DNA of 64,000 nt, from the NCBI RefSeq assembly GCF_010500895.1, contig NZ_JAAAWO010000011.1, forward strand, positions 62,001 through 126,000, in the 5' to 3' direction. Positions 28,401 through 37,039 of this stretch are shown in pieces. The notes below the pieces were generated by a model, which saw nothing but the letters and a program-made list of their open reading frames with translations, was not told the origin of the DNA and searched no databases. Both the position numbers and the translations under genes were made by a program. Position 1 is the stretch's first letter, and the number at the start of each line of letters is the position of its first letter. Source of the DNA: Alteromonas genovensis (lineage in GTDB: Bacteria > Pseudomonadota > Gammaproteobacteria > Enterobacterales > Alteromonadaceae).

Positions 28401-28754
28401 AGTAGTCAGTGCTGCGCCTTTCTGGCCACGCTCTTCCTTATCGATTTGAATAATAACTTCCTGACCTTCCTTGATAACATCTTTAATGTTAGGGCGGCCT
28501 TCAAACTTGTAACCTTTAGGGAAGTAAGTGCGGGCTATTTCTTTAAGGGGGAGGAAACCGTGGCGGTCAGCGCCATAATCGACGAAAGCTGCTTCTAGGC
28601 TTGGCTCTACTCGGGTAATCTTGCCTTTGTAAATATTTGCTTTCTTTTGCTCGTGCCCAGGACTTTCAATATCTAGGTCGTACAAGCGTTGCCCGTCTAC
28701 TAGAGCAACACGCAACTCTTCTTGTTGAGTTGCATTAATTAACATTCTTTTCAT
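25452..28754 (-). CDS. rne: Ribonuclease E
   Basis: A 1100-residue RNase E. The start [20 protein letters not shown] equals the E. coli start. The S1 domain (about 35-125), 5' sensor and DNase I-like catalytic domain carry the metal aspartates in [11 protein letters not shown] and [11 protein letters not shown]. The zinc link is CPRCSGHG. Near residue 551-567 [15 protein letters not shown] fits the amphipathic membrane anchor. The rest is a disordered scaffold rich in Arg/Pro/Gln with acidic Ala-Glu tracts, including repeated [10 protein letters not shown] units near the end. It is the endonuclease of mRNA decay and rRNA/tRNA processing and the degradosome scaffold. It is divergent from rluC with a long leader, as in E. 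coli. Confidence 0.97.
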   Translation of the reverse strand: MKRMLINATQQEELRVALVDGQRLYDLDIESPGHEQKKANIYKGKITRVEPSLEAAFVDYGADRHGFLPLKEIARTYFPKGYKFEGRPNIKDVIKEGQEVIIQIDKEERGQKGAALTTFLSLAGSYLVLMPNNPRAGGISRRIEGDERTELKESLGKLDLPDGMGLIVRTAGVGKSYEELEWDLKVLLKHWDAISAVAQEREAPFLIHQESNVIVRAIRDYLRRDIGEILIDKTSIYEQALQHIELVRPDFANRVKLYRGEVPLFSHYQIESQIESAFQREVRLPSGGSIVIDPTEALTSIDINSARSTKGGDIEETALNTNLEAADEIARQLRLRDLGGLVVIDFIDMTPVRHQRDVENRMKDAVRSDRARVQLGRISRFGLLEMSRQRLRPSLGESAHHVCPRCSGHGTIRGTESLALSILRILEEESIKENTGQIEAQLPVSVATYLLNEKRKSIQLLEKRHGVDLLLIPNANLETPHYQVERRRPDDALQDASYEVELMPAVETEKVTTTTAPVKREEPALKGLVAPTTAAPVAQPKVQEKAAQTNESSSLFARIGKWINDVFGDSNKPEAKPKENQEKNEKTSSNYKGKNPRNTRNNDDRRRKPRKNTRRNNPAQAKDGEQEQRPPRSDQDDKRNNRGRKPRRAQQPRDEQQKPKHEKPQQDAPVNDNVEQQDNQVEKKREVAERRKRRDKRRSVRVNKDDSANANAQSVPKAETKPAAPKKPERTEKQPDEQVVNSAPVTEDAAGKPLEKHHAKQKTVIGSTAETSDANEETQEAAVISELTNDENGQKRESRGRSRRSPRHVRAAGQRRKKEAQQNEEGTTESSNDNHNNTAPVNVDETQATQPGVLSSEVQSTNAQPDGIKEAVTATAEQTTSTVEETKAPVADASVQSEELAKESAVAPSVEAVQDELQFEAAPQADEAAKASGTEEAPVKAAQQDSAETAAPKQVEINLAEEATEAAEAPAAKQSVAEDKPAVVEEPSAGKEPSAGKEPSANIEPSAPSKPVADEKPVVSATAKKADKPASALGASGTGKRRASHPMTTPASVDDEFVDVKLTAKSDDSRPAVTVCGKTANMAQVSARASAPATLPGSVD

Positions 28755-29538
28755 TGTATCTAACTCTGTTTTTGTACAGCCGTTAAGACACAAAATTAAA
28801 GTGACATGTGCAAACCCTCACCGCGCAACCTCACGGTTGGACGGGGACTTTGTTGTTACATCGCATTATCCCGAGTGGGTAGCCTATGCACTTTCTAAAT
28901 GCATCTCTGTCAGCGTTACAGGTCACAAACGTTGTTTTTGTTTGTCTATTTTACCTAAACGACTGACCTTACCAAGGCCACGCTGCTTTGAGGATGTCGG
29001 GAGCGACAAACCCTTATTTCAATTTTCATTTTAACAAGCGAAATAATGAGCCTCGCTTGTTTGTCATTTAATTCTGTTGGCTAAACGGCAAACTTATTTT
29101 ATGTTCGCAAGCACGGTTTCGCTTTACTACGGCAGTGTTGTCGTTGCCTCTTAGCGAGTTCGGTATGAAATGTCTTGTTTCTTTACTGACACTACCGACA
29201 TCTAACTCATGCTTTTTCGTTTGCGACGTGAAGCATCGACCGCAATATGTCGTCGTTTTTGCTTCAATATCGTCTATATTGTTTTTACGCGTTGTGTTCG
29301 CAAAATGAGCGCGTTGGCGCAAGGTTATTATTCGCGTTTGTTTCGTGTAAAAACCATTAACGATTATCGCACCAATAAGCAAAATTAAGCAAGGTAAGTC
29401 GGTGAATAAAAGCAACTAATACCGAGATATTTTCATAAAACGATGAGCTCAGAGCAAAAAAGAGTCAAAAACAAGAAATTTTAGCAAATAGATATTTTCA
29501 TAATGTTGGCGGCGAAGCATTGCGGTATAATCAAACGC
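28755..29538 (-). promoter_or_regulatory. Long rne leader and rne-rluC divergent region
   Basis: 784 bp without a credible gene. On the rne strand, CAACC-GTGA-GGTTG (28826-28839) forms a hairpin with a GNRA tetraloop. A 9-bp stem of AACAAGCGA (29033-29041 with 29053-29061) lies further up. E. coli rne has a long, structured 5' untranslated region through which RNase E limits its own synthesis, so the same is inferred here. Several open frames inside it have no ribosome sites or protein-like composition. Confidence 0.55.
29526..29531 (+). promoter_or_regulatory. rluC -10 element placed 7 nt before the start codon
   Basis: A perfect TATAAT ends 7 nt before the rluC ATG, so transcription would begin at or beside the A of ATG. 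No Shine-Dalgarno sequence is present. The -35 is weak. Confidence 0.45.
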
Positions 29539-30498
29539 ATGAAAGAACAAGCTCCCCAAAAAGTCCGTTTTATAACGGTAGAGGCCGATTTAGCAGGCCA
29601 ACGCATCGACAACTTTTTGCGCACTCAATTGAAGGGTGTGCCAAAGAGTATGATTTATCGCATTTTACGCAAAGGCGAAGTACGCGTTAATAAAGGTAGG
29701 ATAAAGCCTGAATACAAACTGCAAGCTGACGACGTAATACGCATACCGCCTGTCAGGGTCCCTGAGGGCGCGCCAGCACCCTCACCCAAACTTGATAAGA
29801 TTGCAGCACTTGAATCGCACATTTTATTTGAAGACGATCGCCTCATTGTCATGAATAAGCCTACCGGTATTGCAGTTCACGGCGGAAGCGGCTTAAGTTT
29901 TGGTCTAATTGAAGGATTAAGAGCATTACGTCCAGACGCGAAGTTTATGGAACTTGTGCACCGACTAGATCGCGATACATCAGGCTGCATGCTCATCGCC
30001 AAGAAGCGCTCAGCACTGCGTCATATGCATGAACAGCTGCGTACAGGCAAAATGGACAAGCGTTATAATGCGCTAGTCGCAGGTGAGTGGCCGGCAAATC
30101 GATTTAAGGTAAAGGCGCCTCTTAGAAAGAACACCCTGCAGTCAGGCGAGAGAATGGTCAGCGTCAGTGATGATGGTAAGCCTTCTGAAACCCGTTACAG
30201 AATATTAAAGCAATTTTCTGGGGCAACGCTGGTTGAAGCCTCTCCGATTACGGGTCGAACACACCAAATACGCGTGCACTGTTTACACGCAGGGCATCCT
30301 ATTGCTTGCGATCCAAAGTATGGCGATAGTGAATTCGATGCCAGCATGAGAGGAAAAGGATTAGACCGATTATTTCTTCATGCCCAAAGTATCGCGTTTA
30401 TACACCCAGCTACAGAAGAAAGAATGACGTTTACCGCACCCCTTGATAAAGCGCTGACTGATTCTTTAATGGCCTTAAACGCCCCAAGCACGAAATAA
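29539..30498 (+). CDS. rluC: 23S rRNA pseudouridine synthase RluC (955/2504/2580)
   Basis: A 319-residue enzyme. An N-terminal S4 RNA-binding domain ([20 protein letters not shown], about 18-75) precedes the RluA-family catalytic domain. The catalytic aspartate is in [11 protein letters not shown], and [11 protein letters not shown] is present. [20 protein letters not shown] aligns with the start of E. coli RluC; an upstream in-frame start would add 12 unrelated residues. It isomerises U955, U2504 and U2580 of 23S rRNA. It is followed closely by the HAD gene. Confidence 0.95.
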   Translation: MKEQAPQKVRFITVEADLAGQRIDNFLRTQLKGVPKSMIYRILRKGEVRVNKGRIKPEYKLQADDVIRIPPVRVPEGAPAPSPKLDKIAALESHILFEDDRLIVMNKPTGIAVHGGSGLSFGLIEGLRALRPDAKFMELVHRLDRDTSGCMLIAKKRSALRHMHEQLRTGKMDKRYNALVAGEWPANRFKVKAPLRKNTLQSGERMVSVSDDGKPSETRYRILKQFSGATLVEASPITGRTHQIRVHCLHAGHPIACDPKYGDSEFDASMRGKGLDRLFLHAQSIAFIHPATEERMTFTAPLDKALTDSLMALNAPSTK

Positions 30499-30514
30499 CG
30501 AGTAATAACGATTT

Positions 30515-31222
30515 ATGTCCGACATTTCAACTGCGCCACAAACACAACCGTCGCCAGTATCTTCAATTCCGCCTCGCTACAAGCTCGTAATTTTCGATTG
30601 GGATGGTACTGTGATGGACTCTGCAGACAAAATTGTTAACTGCATGCAGATTGCAGCAAAGCAATGCAGTATGCCAATACCAAGTCGTGATGAAGTGGGG
30701 CACATTATTGGCATCAGCCTTAAGCCAGCTATTAAGCAACTCTTTGGTATTGACGATGACGCACTCGCAGAACAGTTAGTGCTAGCGTATAAAGAAGCGT
30801 TTGTTGCCAAAGACACCACGCCATGCCCTTTATTCGATGGCGCTGAAGCACTGTTTAATGCGCTTAAAGAATCTGGCTGTATCCTTGCCGTTGCCACAGG
30901 TAAAGCCCGTAGAGGTTTGGACAGAGCGTGGAAACAAACGGACACGGGCAGCTTTTTCTCCGCCTCACGCACAGCTGATGAAGCAGAGTCGAAGCCATCA
31001 CCTGATATGCTGCTCCAACTTATCGACGAATTGGCTATTCCTGCTAGCGATGCTGTAATGATTGGTGATACCACCTATGATATGCAAATGGCTAAGTCTA
31101 TTGGCATGGACAGGATAGGCGTGTCGTATGGCGTTCACGCACAAGTCCATTTAGAAGCGCTGCAACCCAAAGTGATTGTTCATTCCATTGCAGAATTACA
31201 GCACTATTTATTAGGTAAGTAA
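30515..31222 (+). CDS. HAD superfamily hydrolase (phosphoglycolate-phosphatase-like)
   Basis: A 235-residue HAD-IA hydrolase. Motif I is IFDWDGTVMDS (nucleophile and acid aspartates), motif II is AVATGKARRGL, the motif III lysine is in ESKPSPDML, and motif IV is MIGDTTYDMQMAK. A helical cap lies at about residues 40-110. It dephosphorylates small phosphorylated metabolites; the substrate is unknown. It begins 16 bp after rluC, so the two are probably cotranscribed. A proline/serine-rich lead (TAPQTQPSPVSSIPP) precedes the fold. Confidence 0.88.
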   Translation: MSDISTAPQTQPSPVSSIPPRYKLVIFDWDGTVMDSADKIVNCMQIAAKQCSMPIPSRDEVGHIIGISLKPAIKQLFGIDDDALAEQLVLAYKEAFVAKDTTPCPLFDGAEALFNALKESGCILAVATGKARRGLDRAWKQTDTGSFFSASRTADEAESKPSPDMLLQLIDELAIPASDAVMIGDTTYDMQMAKSIGMDRIGVSYGVHAQVHLEALQPKVIVHSIAELQHYLLGK

Positions 31223-31302
31223 CGTAGTAGGTGAGCTCTCGTGTTAGAACGGCTATTAGCTGATCAGCATTTGGGTGAAGAGCCAGCGACAACAAGACGA
31301 TA

Positions 31303-31917
31303 TTAACGAGTAGCCATCTCTAGCAAGTTAGTATTAAAGTGAGAAGACAAGATATCGTTTAACAGCATGATGGGCAGCCCAATGAGACTATTGGGGTCTC
31401 TTCCTTCTACACGTTCAAATAGAAGTACGCCCATGCCTTCGCTTTTAAAACTACCAGCACAATCTAGTGGTCGTTCTTTTTCAACATAGCCTTGTAATAG
31501 GGAGGTTGTGTTTTCACGAAAATGAACCCGTGTTTCTTCTACATCAGTGATTAATGTATCGCTACTTGCCTGATAAACACAGATAGCGGTAAAAAAAGAC
31601 ACAGTTTTACCTTGGCAGAGTTTGAGCTGCTGAACAGCGGTACCCACATTTAAAGGTTTACCAAGTAATACCGGTCCGTCGTCTGTGGCTAAAAAAGCGA
31701 CTTGGTCGCTGCCAATAACGATGGCCTCATCGTTGCTCACACGTGCGCTTACTTTTAGCGCCTTTTCTTGCGCTAGGCGTTTACTCAGTGTCAGGGCGGT
31801 TTCATCAGGCTTAGGCGTTTCATCAATATCTGGACTCATGGTTTCTACATGTAGACCAATATCAGCCAGTAACTTTTTTCGATATTGAGAAGACGAGGCT
31901 AAAATTAGTGTAGTCAT
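31303..31917 (-). CDS. yceF: Maf-family nucleoside triphosphate pyrophosphatase, YceF type
   Basis: A 204-residue Maf-fold protein. The start LILASSSQYRKKLL is the family P-loop-like motif. The metal/substrate segments are DIDET and VIGSDQVAFL, and CAGSFKSEGMG follows. The sequence resembles YceF, which hydrolyses m7GTP, more than YhdE. It is probably a house-cleaning enzyme that removes modified nucleotides. It is convergent with the HAD gene and divergent from yceD, in the position conserved in E. coli. Confidence 0.88.
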   Translation of the reverse strand: MTTLILASSSQYRKKLLADIGLHVETMSPDIDETPKPDETALTLSKRLAQEKALKVSARVSNDEAIVIGSDQVAFLATDDGPVLLGKPLNVGTAVQQLKLCQGKTVSFFTAICVYQASSDTLITDVEETRVHFRENTTSLLQGYVEKERPLDCAGSFKSEGMGVLLFERVEGRDPNSLIGLPIMLLNDILSSHFNTNLLEMATR

Positions 31918-32031
31918 GGTGAGTATTCCTGTTTCGAGCTCTTATTTTCGGCGTTCTACTTTAATACGCCTTAATAAAGGTATGCCGGTTAGTTTACCCT
32001 GTTTCCCCCCAAGTTAAATCGCAATTTTGCT

Positions 32032-32060
32032 TTGACAGAAGCGGGGTGACGCTATATCAT
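32032..32060 (+). promoter_or_regulatory. Promoter of the yceD-rpmF-plsX-fab operon
   Basis: TTGACA, a 17-bp spacer and TATCAT (five of six). The predicted start of transcription (about 32066-32068) falls 2-4 nt before the yceD ATG, so the mRNA would be leaderless or nearly so. Confidence 0.7.
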
Positions 32061-32069
32061 GCGCGCCCT

Positions 32070-32603
32070 ATGCAGAAAGTGAAATTACCCCATTCGGTTG
32101 AACCGATTAAAACCGCCACTAAACGTTCCGATTATCGGGGTGTTATTTTGGCTAGTGATATGGAACGATTGAGCGGGGCAGTTGTCCGATGCAGTGAGTA
32201 TGTGGACGCAGAAGTACAGTTTAGAAAAGACGAGCAGGGTCTTACTGTTTTTCACGGCCACCTATCTACTGACGTTACACTTATCTGTCAGAGGTGTAAT
32301 GGTGAACTCGATTTATCCGTTCATTCGGATTTTTGCTTTACTCCAGTGCAGGGAGGAGAGCAAGAAAATGAGGACATCATTCCCGAGGCTTACGAACCGG
32401 TAGAGGTCAACGACCACGGAGAAGTCAGTCTGCTTCAGATATTTGAAGACGAGTTACTATTATCGTTGCCAATTGTACCCCTTCATGCAGAGTCGGAGTG
32501 TGCAATAAAGCGAGATGAGATGTCATTCGGAAAGATTGAACCGGAACAAGAGCGACAAAACCCTTTCGCGGTTTTGAAAGAACTTAAGCGAGACCAGGAG
32601 TAA
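32070..32603 (+). CDS. yceD: YceD/DUF177 family protein (23S rRNA accumulation factor)
   Basis: A 177-residue protein. MQKVKLPHSVEPIKTATKR matches the E. coli start exactly in register. The DUF177 core has LICQRCNGELDL (CxxC), CFTPVQ and the signature PEAYEPVEVNDHGEVSLLQIFEDELLLSLPI; the end is NPFAVLKELK. The family affects 23S rRNA accumulation and is almost always next to rpmF. It lies 3 bp before the rpmF ATG, so the two are coupled. No ribosome site precedes the start. Confidence 0.93.
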   Translation: MQKVKLPHSVEPIKTATKRSDYRGVILASDMERLSGAVVRCSEYVDAEVQFRKDEQGLTVFHGHLSTDVTLICQRCNGELDLSVHSDFCFTPVQGGEQENEDIIPEAYEPVEVNDHGEVSLLQIFEDELLLSLPIVPLHAESECAIKRDEMSFGKIEPEQERQNPFAVLKELKRDQE

Positions 32604-32606
32604 GTT

Positions 32607-32777
32607 ATGGCAGTACAAAAAAATCGTAAAACGCGTTCTAAGCGCGGTATGCGTCGTTCACACGATGCGTTGACAGGTGCTACTTTGTCCGTCGATTCAA
32701 CGTCGGGTGAAACTCACCTTCGTCACCACGTGACTGCTGATGGATACTACAAAGGCAAGAAAGTAATCGGCGCGTAA
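32607..32777 (+). CDS. rpmF: 50S ribosomal protein L32
   Basis: A 56-residue basic protein, [20 protein letters not shown] at the start and [20 protein letters not shown] at the end, nearly identical to E. coli L32 (57 residues). The CxxC zinc motif of some L32 proteins is absent, as in E. coli. CCAGGAGTAAGTT gives a strong ribosome site that overlaps the end of yceD. It is a component of the large ribosomal subunit. Confidence 0.98.
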   Translation: MAVQKNRKTRSKRGMRRSHDALTGATLSVDSTSGETHLRHHVTADGYYKGKKVIGA

Positions 32778-32792
32778 TACGGCGACTACATT

Positions 32793-33818
32793 TTGTCTGA
32801 GCTAACCATCGCGTTAGATATCATGGGGGGCGATCATGGTCCCCCTGTTATCCTTTCTGCAGCCGTAAAGGCTATTCAGCTACATCCCCATATTCGCTTC
32901 ACACTCTGCGGCGACGAATCAGTTATTGAAAGCGGCATCACAGCCCTTACCTCTGAAGAACGCGGCCGCGTCGACATTGTTCATTGCTCCCAAGTTGTTG
33001 AAATGGGAGAAGCGCCGACGTCAGCACTTCGAAATAAAAAAGACTCCTCCATGCGACGAGCACTTGAGCGCGTTAAAAGCGGTGAAGCCAATGCTTGCGT
33101 AAGTGCCGGAAACACCGGCGCCTTACTGACACTTTCCTTTTATTTACTTAAAACGTTATCAGGCATTGATAGACCCGCACTAATCAATATGTTGCCAACC
33201 ACGAGTAACCATAATGTTTTTCTACTCGATTTGGGGGCAAACGTTAATTGCACGCCTGAAATTCTCTTTCAATACGGTGTAATGGGCTCAGTGCTGGCTC
33301 AAGAAGTCTCTGGTATTGCATCTCCAAGAGTTGCGCTGCTCAATGTCGGCGAAGAGGATATAAAAGGCAACGCACAAGTGAAGTCTGCCGATCAGCTTTT
33401 TAGAGATGCCCCTGGTATTAATTACATTGGTTATGTTGAAGGTGATGATATATTCACCGACTATGCCGACGTTGTAGTCACCGATGGCTTCACTGGTAAC
33501 ATTGCGCTAAAATCGAGCGAAGGTTTGGCTAAGTTAGTGATTAATGAAGTAAAACGCCAGTCTCAAAAGAATTTATACACCCGTTTATTAGCCAGAATTG
33601 CCTTCCCATTACTGAAATCTATCTACAATAGCGTGAACCCCGACCAGTATAATGGTGCGAGTCTGATAGGATTGCGCGGCATTGTTATCAAGAGTCACGG
33701 AAATGCACAAAAAGACGCTTTTTATTACGCCATTGTTCAAGCAATGAAAGAAGCAGAAATGCATTTGCCGGATAAGATAAAAACAAAGATAGAAACGGTA
33801 TTGTTGGAGCAACTTTGA
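32793..33818 (+). CDS. plsX: Phosphate acyltransferase PlsX
   Basis: A 341-residue Pls[17 protein letters not shown] is the N-terminal phosphate loop; [41 protein letters not shown] and the terminal [15 protein letters not shown] are conserved. It makes acyl-phosphate from acyl-ACP for PlsY, the first step of phospholipid synthesis. The start is a TTG that aligns with the E. coli N-terminus; no ATG or GTG fits. It overlaps fabH by 4 nt. Confidence 0.95.
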   Translation: MSELTIALDIMGGDHGPPVILSAAVKAIQLHPHIRFTLCGDESVIESGITALTSEERGRVDIVHCSQVVEMGEAPTSALRNKKDSSMRRALERVKSGEANACVSAGNTGALLTLSFYLLKTLSGIDRPALINMLPTTSNHNVFLLDLGANVNCTPEILFQYGVMGSVLAQEVSGIASPRVALLNVGEEDIKGNAQVKSADQLFRDAPGINYIGYVEGDDIFTDYADVVVTDGFTGNIALKSSEGLAKLVINEVKRQSQKNLYTRLLARIAFPLLKSIYNSVNPDQYNGASLIGLRGIVIKSHGNAQKDAFYYAIVQAMKEAEMHLPDKIKTKIETVLLEQL

Positions 33819-34780
33819 GCAAATATTCTCGCTTTATAGGAACAGGCAGTTATTACCCCAGTGACGTGCGCACAAACGCAGATTTAGAAGTCATGGTTGA
33901 TACCAGTGATGAGTGGATTACTGATCGCACAGGTATCAAAGAACGTCGCATAATTGGTGCAGATGAAACTGCTGCGACCATGGGTGTAGAGGCCAGCAAG
34001 AAAGCCATTGAAATGGCGGGTATCGATCCTAAAACCATTGATATGATAGTGTGTGCCACGACAAGTGGTCGTTATGCATTACCTAGCACGGCGTGCGAAA
34101 TTCAGCGCATGCTCGATTTAGACGGCATTCCCGCCTTTGATGTTGCAGCAGCGTGTGCAGGATATTGCTACGCATTGAGTGTGGCCGATCAGTACATTAA
34201 GTCAGGTATGGCGAAACGTATTCTGGTTATTGGCACTGATTGCTTAAGCCGCCTTATTGACCCCGCAGACAGAACCATGGTCATTTTATTTGGCGATGCG
34301 GCAGGGGCCACAATCATTGAAGCAAGCGACGAGCCTGGTATTTTATCAACGCATATTCATGCGGCAGGTTCCTATGGCGACCTTCTGTACGTAGGCAACC
34401 CAACTCGGGGCGACGAAAAATCGGTACACGAAAACTGGGGCGTAATGCGCGGCAACGAAGTGTTTAAAGTAGCTGTGAACAAATTATCTCAGGTGGTTGA
34501 GCAGACTCTGTCTGCCAACGGCATGGAAAAGACAGATTTAGATTGGTTGGTGCCGCACCAAGCCAACTTCAGAATTATCAAAGCGACAGCTAAAAAGCTG
34601 AATATGTCTCTTGATCAAGTGGTGCTAACGTTAGAGCATTACGGCAATACGTCAGCCGCTACGGTTCCTACAGCGTTAGACACAGCGATACGAGACGGTA
34701 GAATCCAGCGCGGTCAACATTTGCTATTAGAAGCATTTGGTGGCGGTTTTGCGTGGGCGTCTGCGTTAGTTCGCTACTAA
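33815..34780 (+). CDS. fabH: 3-oxoacyl-ACP synthase III (FabH)
   Basis: A 321-residue KAS III. The catalytic cysteine C114 lies in [12 protein letters not shown], the histidine in [10 protein letters not shown] and the asparagine in [11 protein letters not shown]. It condenses acetyl-CoA with malonyl-ACP to begin fatty-acid synthesis. The start is TTG inside the TTGA overlap with the plsX stop; the next in-frame ATG would remove conserved structure. The unusual start and 4-nt overlap imply translation depends on plsX. Confidence 0.95.
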   Translation: MSKYSRFIGTGSYYPSDVRTNADLEVMVDTSDEWITDRTGIKERRIIGADETAATMGVEASKKAIEMAGIDPKTIDMIVCATTSGRYALPSTACEIQRMLDLDGIPAFDVAAACAGYCYALSVADQYIKSGMAKRILVIGTDCLSRLIDPADRTMVILFGDAAGATIIEASDEPGILSTHIHAAGSYGDLLYVGNPTRGDEKSVHENWGVMRGNEVFKVAVNKLSQVVEQTLSANGMEKTDLDWLVPHQANFRIIKATAKKLNMSLDQVVLTLEHYGNTSAATVPTALDTAIRDGRIQRGQHLLLEAFGGGFAWASALVRY

Positions 34781-34840
34781 GCGAACGTAAACCACGCCAT
34801 TTTTCACTTCTAATGATTTATACAATAATAAGGAAGAAGA

Positions 34841-35770
34841 ATGACTAGAACAGCCTGTGTATTTCCAGGTCAGGGGTCTCAGAGTGTGGGCATGCTAAAA
34901 GAGTTGGCAGCTCAGTACCCAGTGGTTGAGGCAACGTTCAAAGAAGCGTCTGACGCACTAGGTTACGACCTCTGGAGCCTTGTTCAGAACGACTCTGACG
35001 GTCAACTTAACGAGACTCACATTACCCAACCTGCATTATTAGCTGCAAGCGTGGCTACATGGCGCGTTATTCGTGAGCAGGGCATAGAGGTAGATTATCT
35101 TGCCGGCCACAGTTTAGGTGAGTATTCCGCATTGGTATGCGGTGGCGCTATGGACTTTACCGACGCGGTCAAACTGGTTGAGGCTCGTGGTAAGTATATG
35201 CAAGAAGCTGTACCGGCTGGCGCAGGCGCTATGTTTGCCATTATTGGTTTAGATGATTCATCTATCGCTAACGTGTGTCAGCAAACTGCTATCGCAACGG
35301 GTGATGTAGTTGCTCCAGTTAATTTTAATTCGCCTGGGCAAGTGGTTATTGCAGGTGAAAAAAATGCAGCGGAACAAGCTGCTAATGCGTGTAAAGAGGC
35401 AGGTGCAAAACGTGCTTTGCCTTTGGCGGTGAGTGTGCCTTCACATTGTGAACTTATGCGCCCAGCTGCAGACAAACTAGAAGACGCATTAACTTCACTC
35501 TTGGTAAAAGAACCGGCCATTAACATTGTAAACAATGTAGATGTGACCATTGAAACGCAAGGTGAGGCAATTAAAAACGCATTAGTGCGTCAATTATATT
35601 GTCCCGTTCAATGGACTCGCACGGTTGAATATTTAGCCGCAGCAGGTGTTGAGCGCGTCATAGAAGTAGGACCTGGTAAAGTGCTTACCGGTTTGAATAA
35701 ACGAATTAACAAGAGCCTTGAGTCTCTTGCTGTTAATACACCCGAGGGTGTGGAAGCATTAAAACAATAA
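34841..35770 (+). CDS. fabD: Malonyl-CoA:ACP transacylase (FabD)
   Basis: A 309-residue transacylase. FPGQGSQSVGM is the N-terminal signature and the nucleophile S91 lies in GHSLGEYSALV. The active-site histidine is in VPSHCELM, and PVQWTRTVEYL is present. It loads malonyl groups from CoA onto ACP. AAGGAAGAAG precedes the ATG. A 60-bp gap separates it from fabH, and fabG follows after 9 bp. Confidence 0.96.
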   Translation: MTRTACVFPGQGSQSVGMLKELAAQYPVVEATFKEASDALGYDLWSLVQNDSDGQLNETHITQPALLAASVATWRVIREQGIEVDYLAGHSLGEYSALVCGGAMDFTDAVKLVEARGKYMQEAVPAGAGAMFAIIGLDDSSIANVCQQTAIATGDVVAPVNFNSPGQVVIAGEKNAAEQAANACKEAGAKRALPLAVSVPSHCELMRPAADKLEDALTSLLVKEPAINIVNNVDVTIETQGEAIKNALVRQLYCPVQWTRTVEYLAAAGVERVIEVGPGKVLTGLNKRINKSLESLAVNTPEGVEALKQ

Positions 35771-35779
35771 GGAAATGCA

Positions 35780-36520
35780 ATGAGTCAGTTAGACGGTAAA
35801 GTTGCCCTTGTTACTGGTGCGAGCAGAGGTATTGGAAAAGCCATTGCTACTGCACTTGCTAGTCAAGGCGCAACAGTAATCGGTACAGCAACAAGTGACA
35901 ATGGTGCAGCTGCCATTTCGGCCTATCTCGAAGCTTTTGGCGGTAGAGGCTTGGCACTCAATGTAACCGATAAAGCCAGCGTAGATGAAGCCATAAAAGT
36001 GATTAGTAGTGCCGACGGCGGTATTGATATTCTTATCAATAATGCGGGTATTACCCGTGATAATCTCTTACTGCGAATGAAAGACGACGAGTGGCAGGAC
36101 ATCATTGATACTAACTTGACGTCAATATTTACGCTGTCAAAAGCGGTACTTCGCGGTATGATGAAGAAACGCTTTGGCCGTATTGTCAATATTGGCTCTG
36201 TTGTAGGCAGTGCCGGTAACGCAGGCCAAGCTAATTATGCCGCTGCGAAAGCAGGCGTAATCGGTTTTTCTAAGTCTATGGCAAGAGAAGTGGCTTCACG
36301 AGGCATAACAATTAACGTTGTTGCGCCTGGTTTCATCGATACAGATATGACAAAGTCATTGTCTGATGACCAAAAAGAAGCCATTTTTAAAGATATTCCA
36401 GCAAGTCGATTAGGCTCGCCGGATGAAGTTGCCTCCACTGTTGCGTTTTTAGTAAGCGACGGTGCCGCCTATATTACAGGTGAAACAATCCACGTTAACG
36501 GTGGAATGTATATGGGGTAA
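35780..36520 (+). CDS. fabG: 3-oxoacyl-ACP reductase (FabG)
   Basis: A 246-residue short-chain reductase. The NADPH loop is TGASRGIGKAIA, the NNAG motif is in LINNAGITRD, and the catalytic Ser-Tyr-Lys lie in NIGSVVGSAGNAGQANYAAAKAG. It reduces 3-oxoacyl-ACP with NADPH. The start follows AATAAGGAAATGCA. A hairpin covers the stop codon and probably reduces read-through into acpP. Confidence 0.96.
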   Translation: MSQLDGKVALVTGASRGIGKAIATALASQGATVIGTATSDNGAAAISAYLEAFGGRGLALNVTDKASVDEAIKVISSADGGIDILINNAGITRDNLLLRMKDDEWQDIIDTNLTSIFTLSKAVLRGMMKKRFGRIVNIGSVVGSAGNAGQANYAAAKAGVIGFSKSMAREVASRGITINVVAPGFIDTDMTKSLSDDQKEAIFKDIPASRLGSPDEVASTVAFLVSDGAAYITGETIHVNGGMYMG

Positions 36521-36541
36521 ATTCGCAATTTTTGCGAATTT
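36519..36541 (+). terminator. Hairpin over the fabG stop codon (attenuator)
   Basis: AAATTCGCAA and TTGCGAATTT form a 10-bp stem with a 3-nt loop, starting within the TAA. It is followed by TTGTTGAGTTT. It probably gives partial termination before acpP. Confidence 0.6.
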
Positions 36542-36610
36542 TGTTGAGTTTAGGGTGGTATTTACCCAAACTTGGATGTAAAAATAGTATTTAAACAATT
36601 TCGAATGTCG

Positions 36611-36623
36611 CTGGTTTGACCAG
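36611..36623. promoter_or_regulatory. FadR-like operator upstream of acpP
   Basis: CTGGT-TTG-ACCAG is a perfect palindrome about 100 bp before the acpP start. The core TGGTTTGACCA matches the FadR core TGGTCNGACCA at all but one position. FadR is known in enterics and vibrios to control fab genes. Whether FadR exists here cannot be seen. Confidence 0.5.
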
Positions 36624-36719
36624 AAAATTAGTTTACACTGGTGCTTGCAAGGAACGACCTAGCAAAATAAACTAGCGACACTTTTGTTATCTAGTGACGT
36701 TTAAGGGAAACCTAGAATT

Positions 36720-36959
36720 ATGAGTAACATTGAAGAACGCGTTAAGAAAATCATCATTGAACAGCTTGGCGTTAAAGAAGAAGAAGTAAAAGCAGAAGCT
36801 TCATTCGTTGACGATTTAGGCGCTGATTCACTTGACACTGTTGAGTTGGTAATGGCTTTAGAAGAAGAATTCGATACTGAAATTCCTGATGAAGAAGCTG
36901 AAAAAATCACTACTGTTCAGTCAGCGGTTGATTACATTAATGCAAATAAAGACGCATAA
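36720..36959 (+). CDS. acpP: Acyl carrier protein
   Basis: A 79-residue, strongly acidic protein. [21 protein letters not shown] carries S37, the site of 4'-phosphopantetheine. It is the central carrier of fatty-acid synthesis and supplies lipid A and lipoate pathways. AAGGGA lies upstream. It sits between a leaky hairpin and a strong terminator with 200 bp of upstream DNA, so separate high-level expression is likely. Confidence 0.98.
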   Translation: MSNIEERVKKIIIEQLGVKEEEVKAEASFVDDLGADSLDTVELVMALEEEFDTEIPDEEAEKITTVQSAVDYINANKDA

Positions 36960-36976
36960 GTCTTTATTAAGTTACG

Positions 36977-37007
36977 AAACGGCTCTTTTTTAGAGCCGTT
37001 TTTGTTT
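36977..37007 (+). terminator. Rho-independent terminator between acpP and fabF
   Basis: AAACGGCTCT and AGAGCCGTTT form a 10-bp stem around a five-T loop, followed by TTGTTTC. It would let acpP be expressed well above fabF. Confidence 0.88.
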
Positions 37008-37039
37008 CTCCTACCTTAGTTCCAAAGCGAGGACTTTTT

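Noticed and set aside
28801..29415. Two frames of 77 and 115 residues in the rne leader
   Set aside because: No ribosome sites, no recognisable family, unnatural composition; better explained as untranslated leader.
36616..36639. TTGACC...TACACT as the acpP promoter
   Set aside because: The spacer is only 12 bp; the TTGACC is better explained as part of the FadR-like palindrome.
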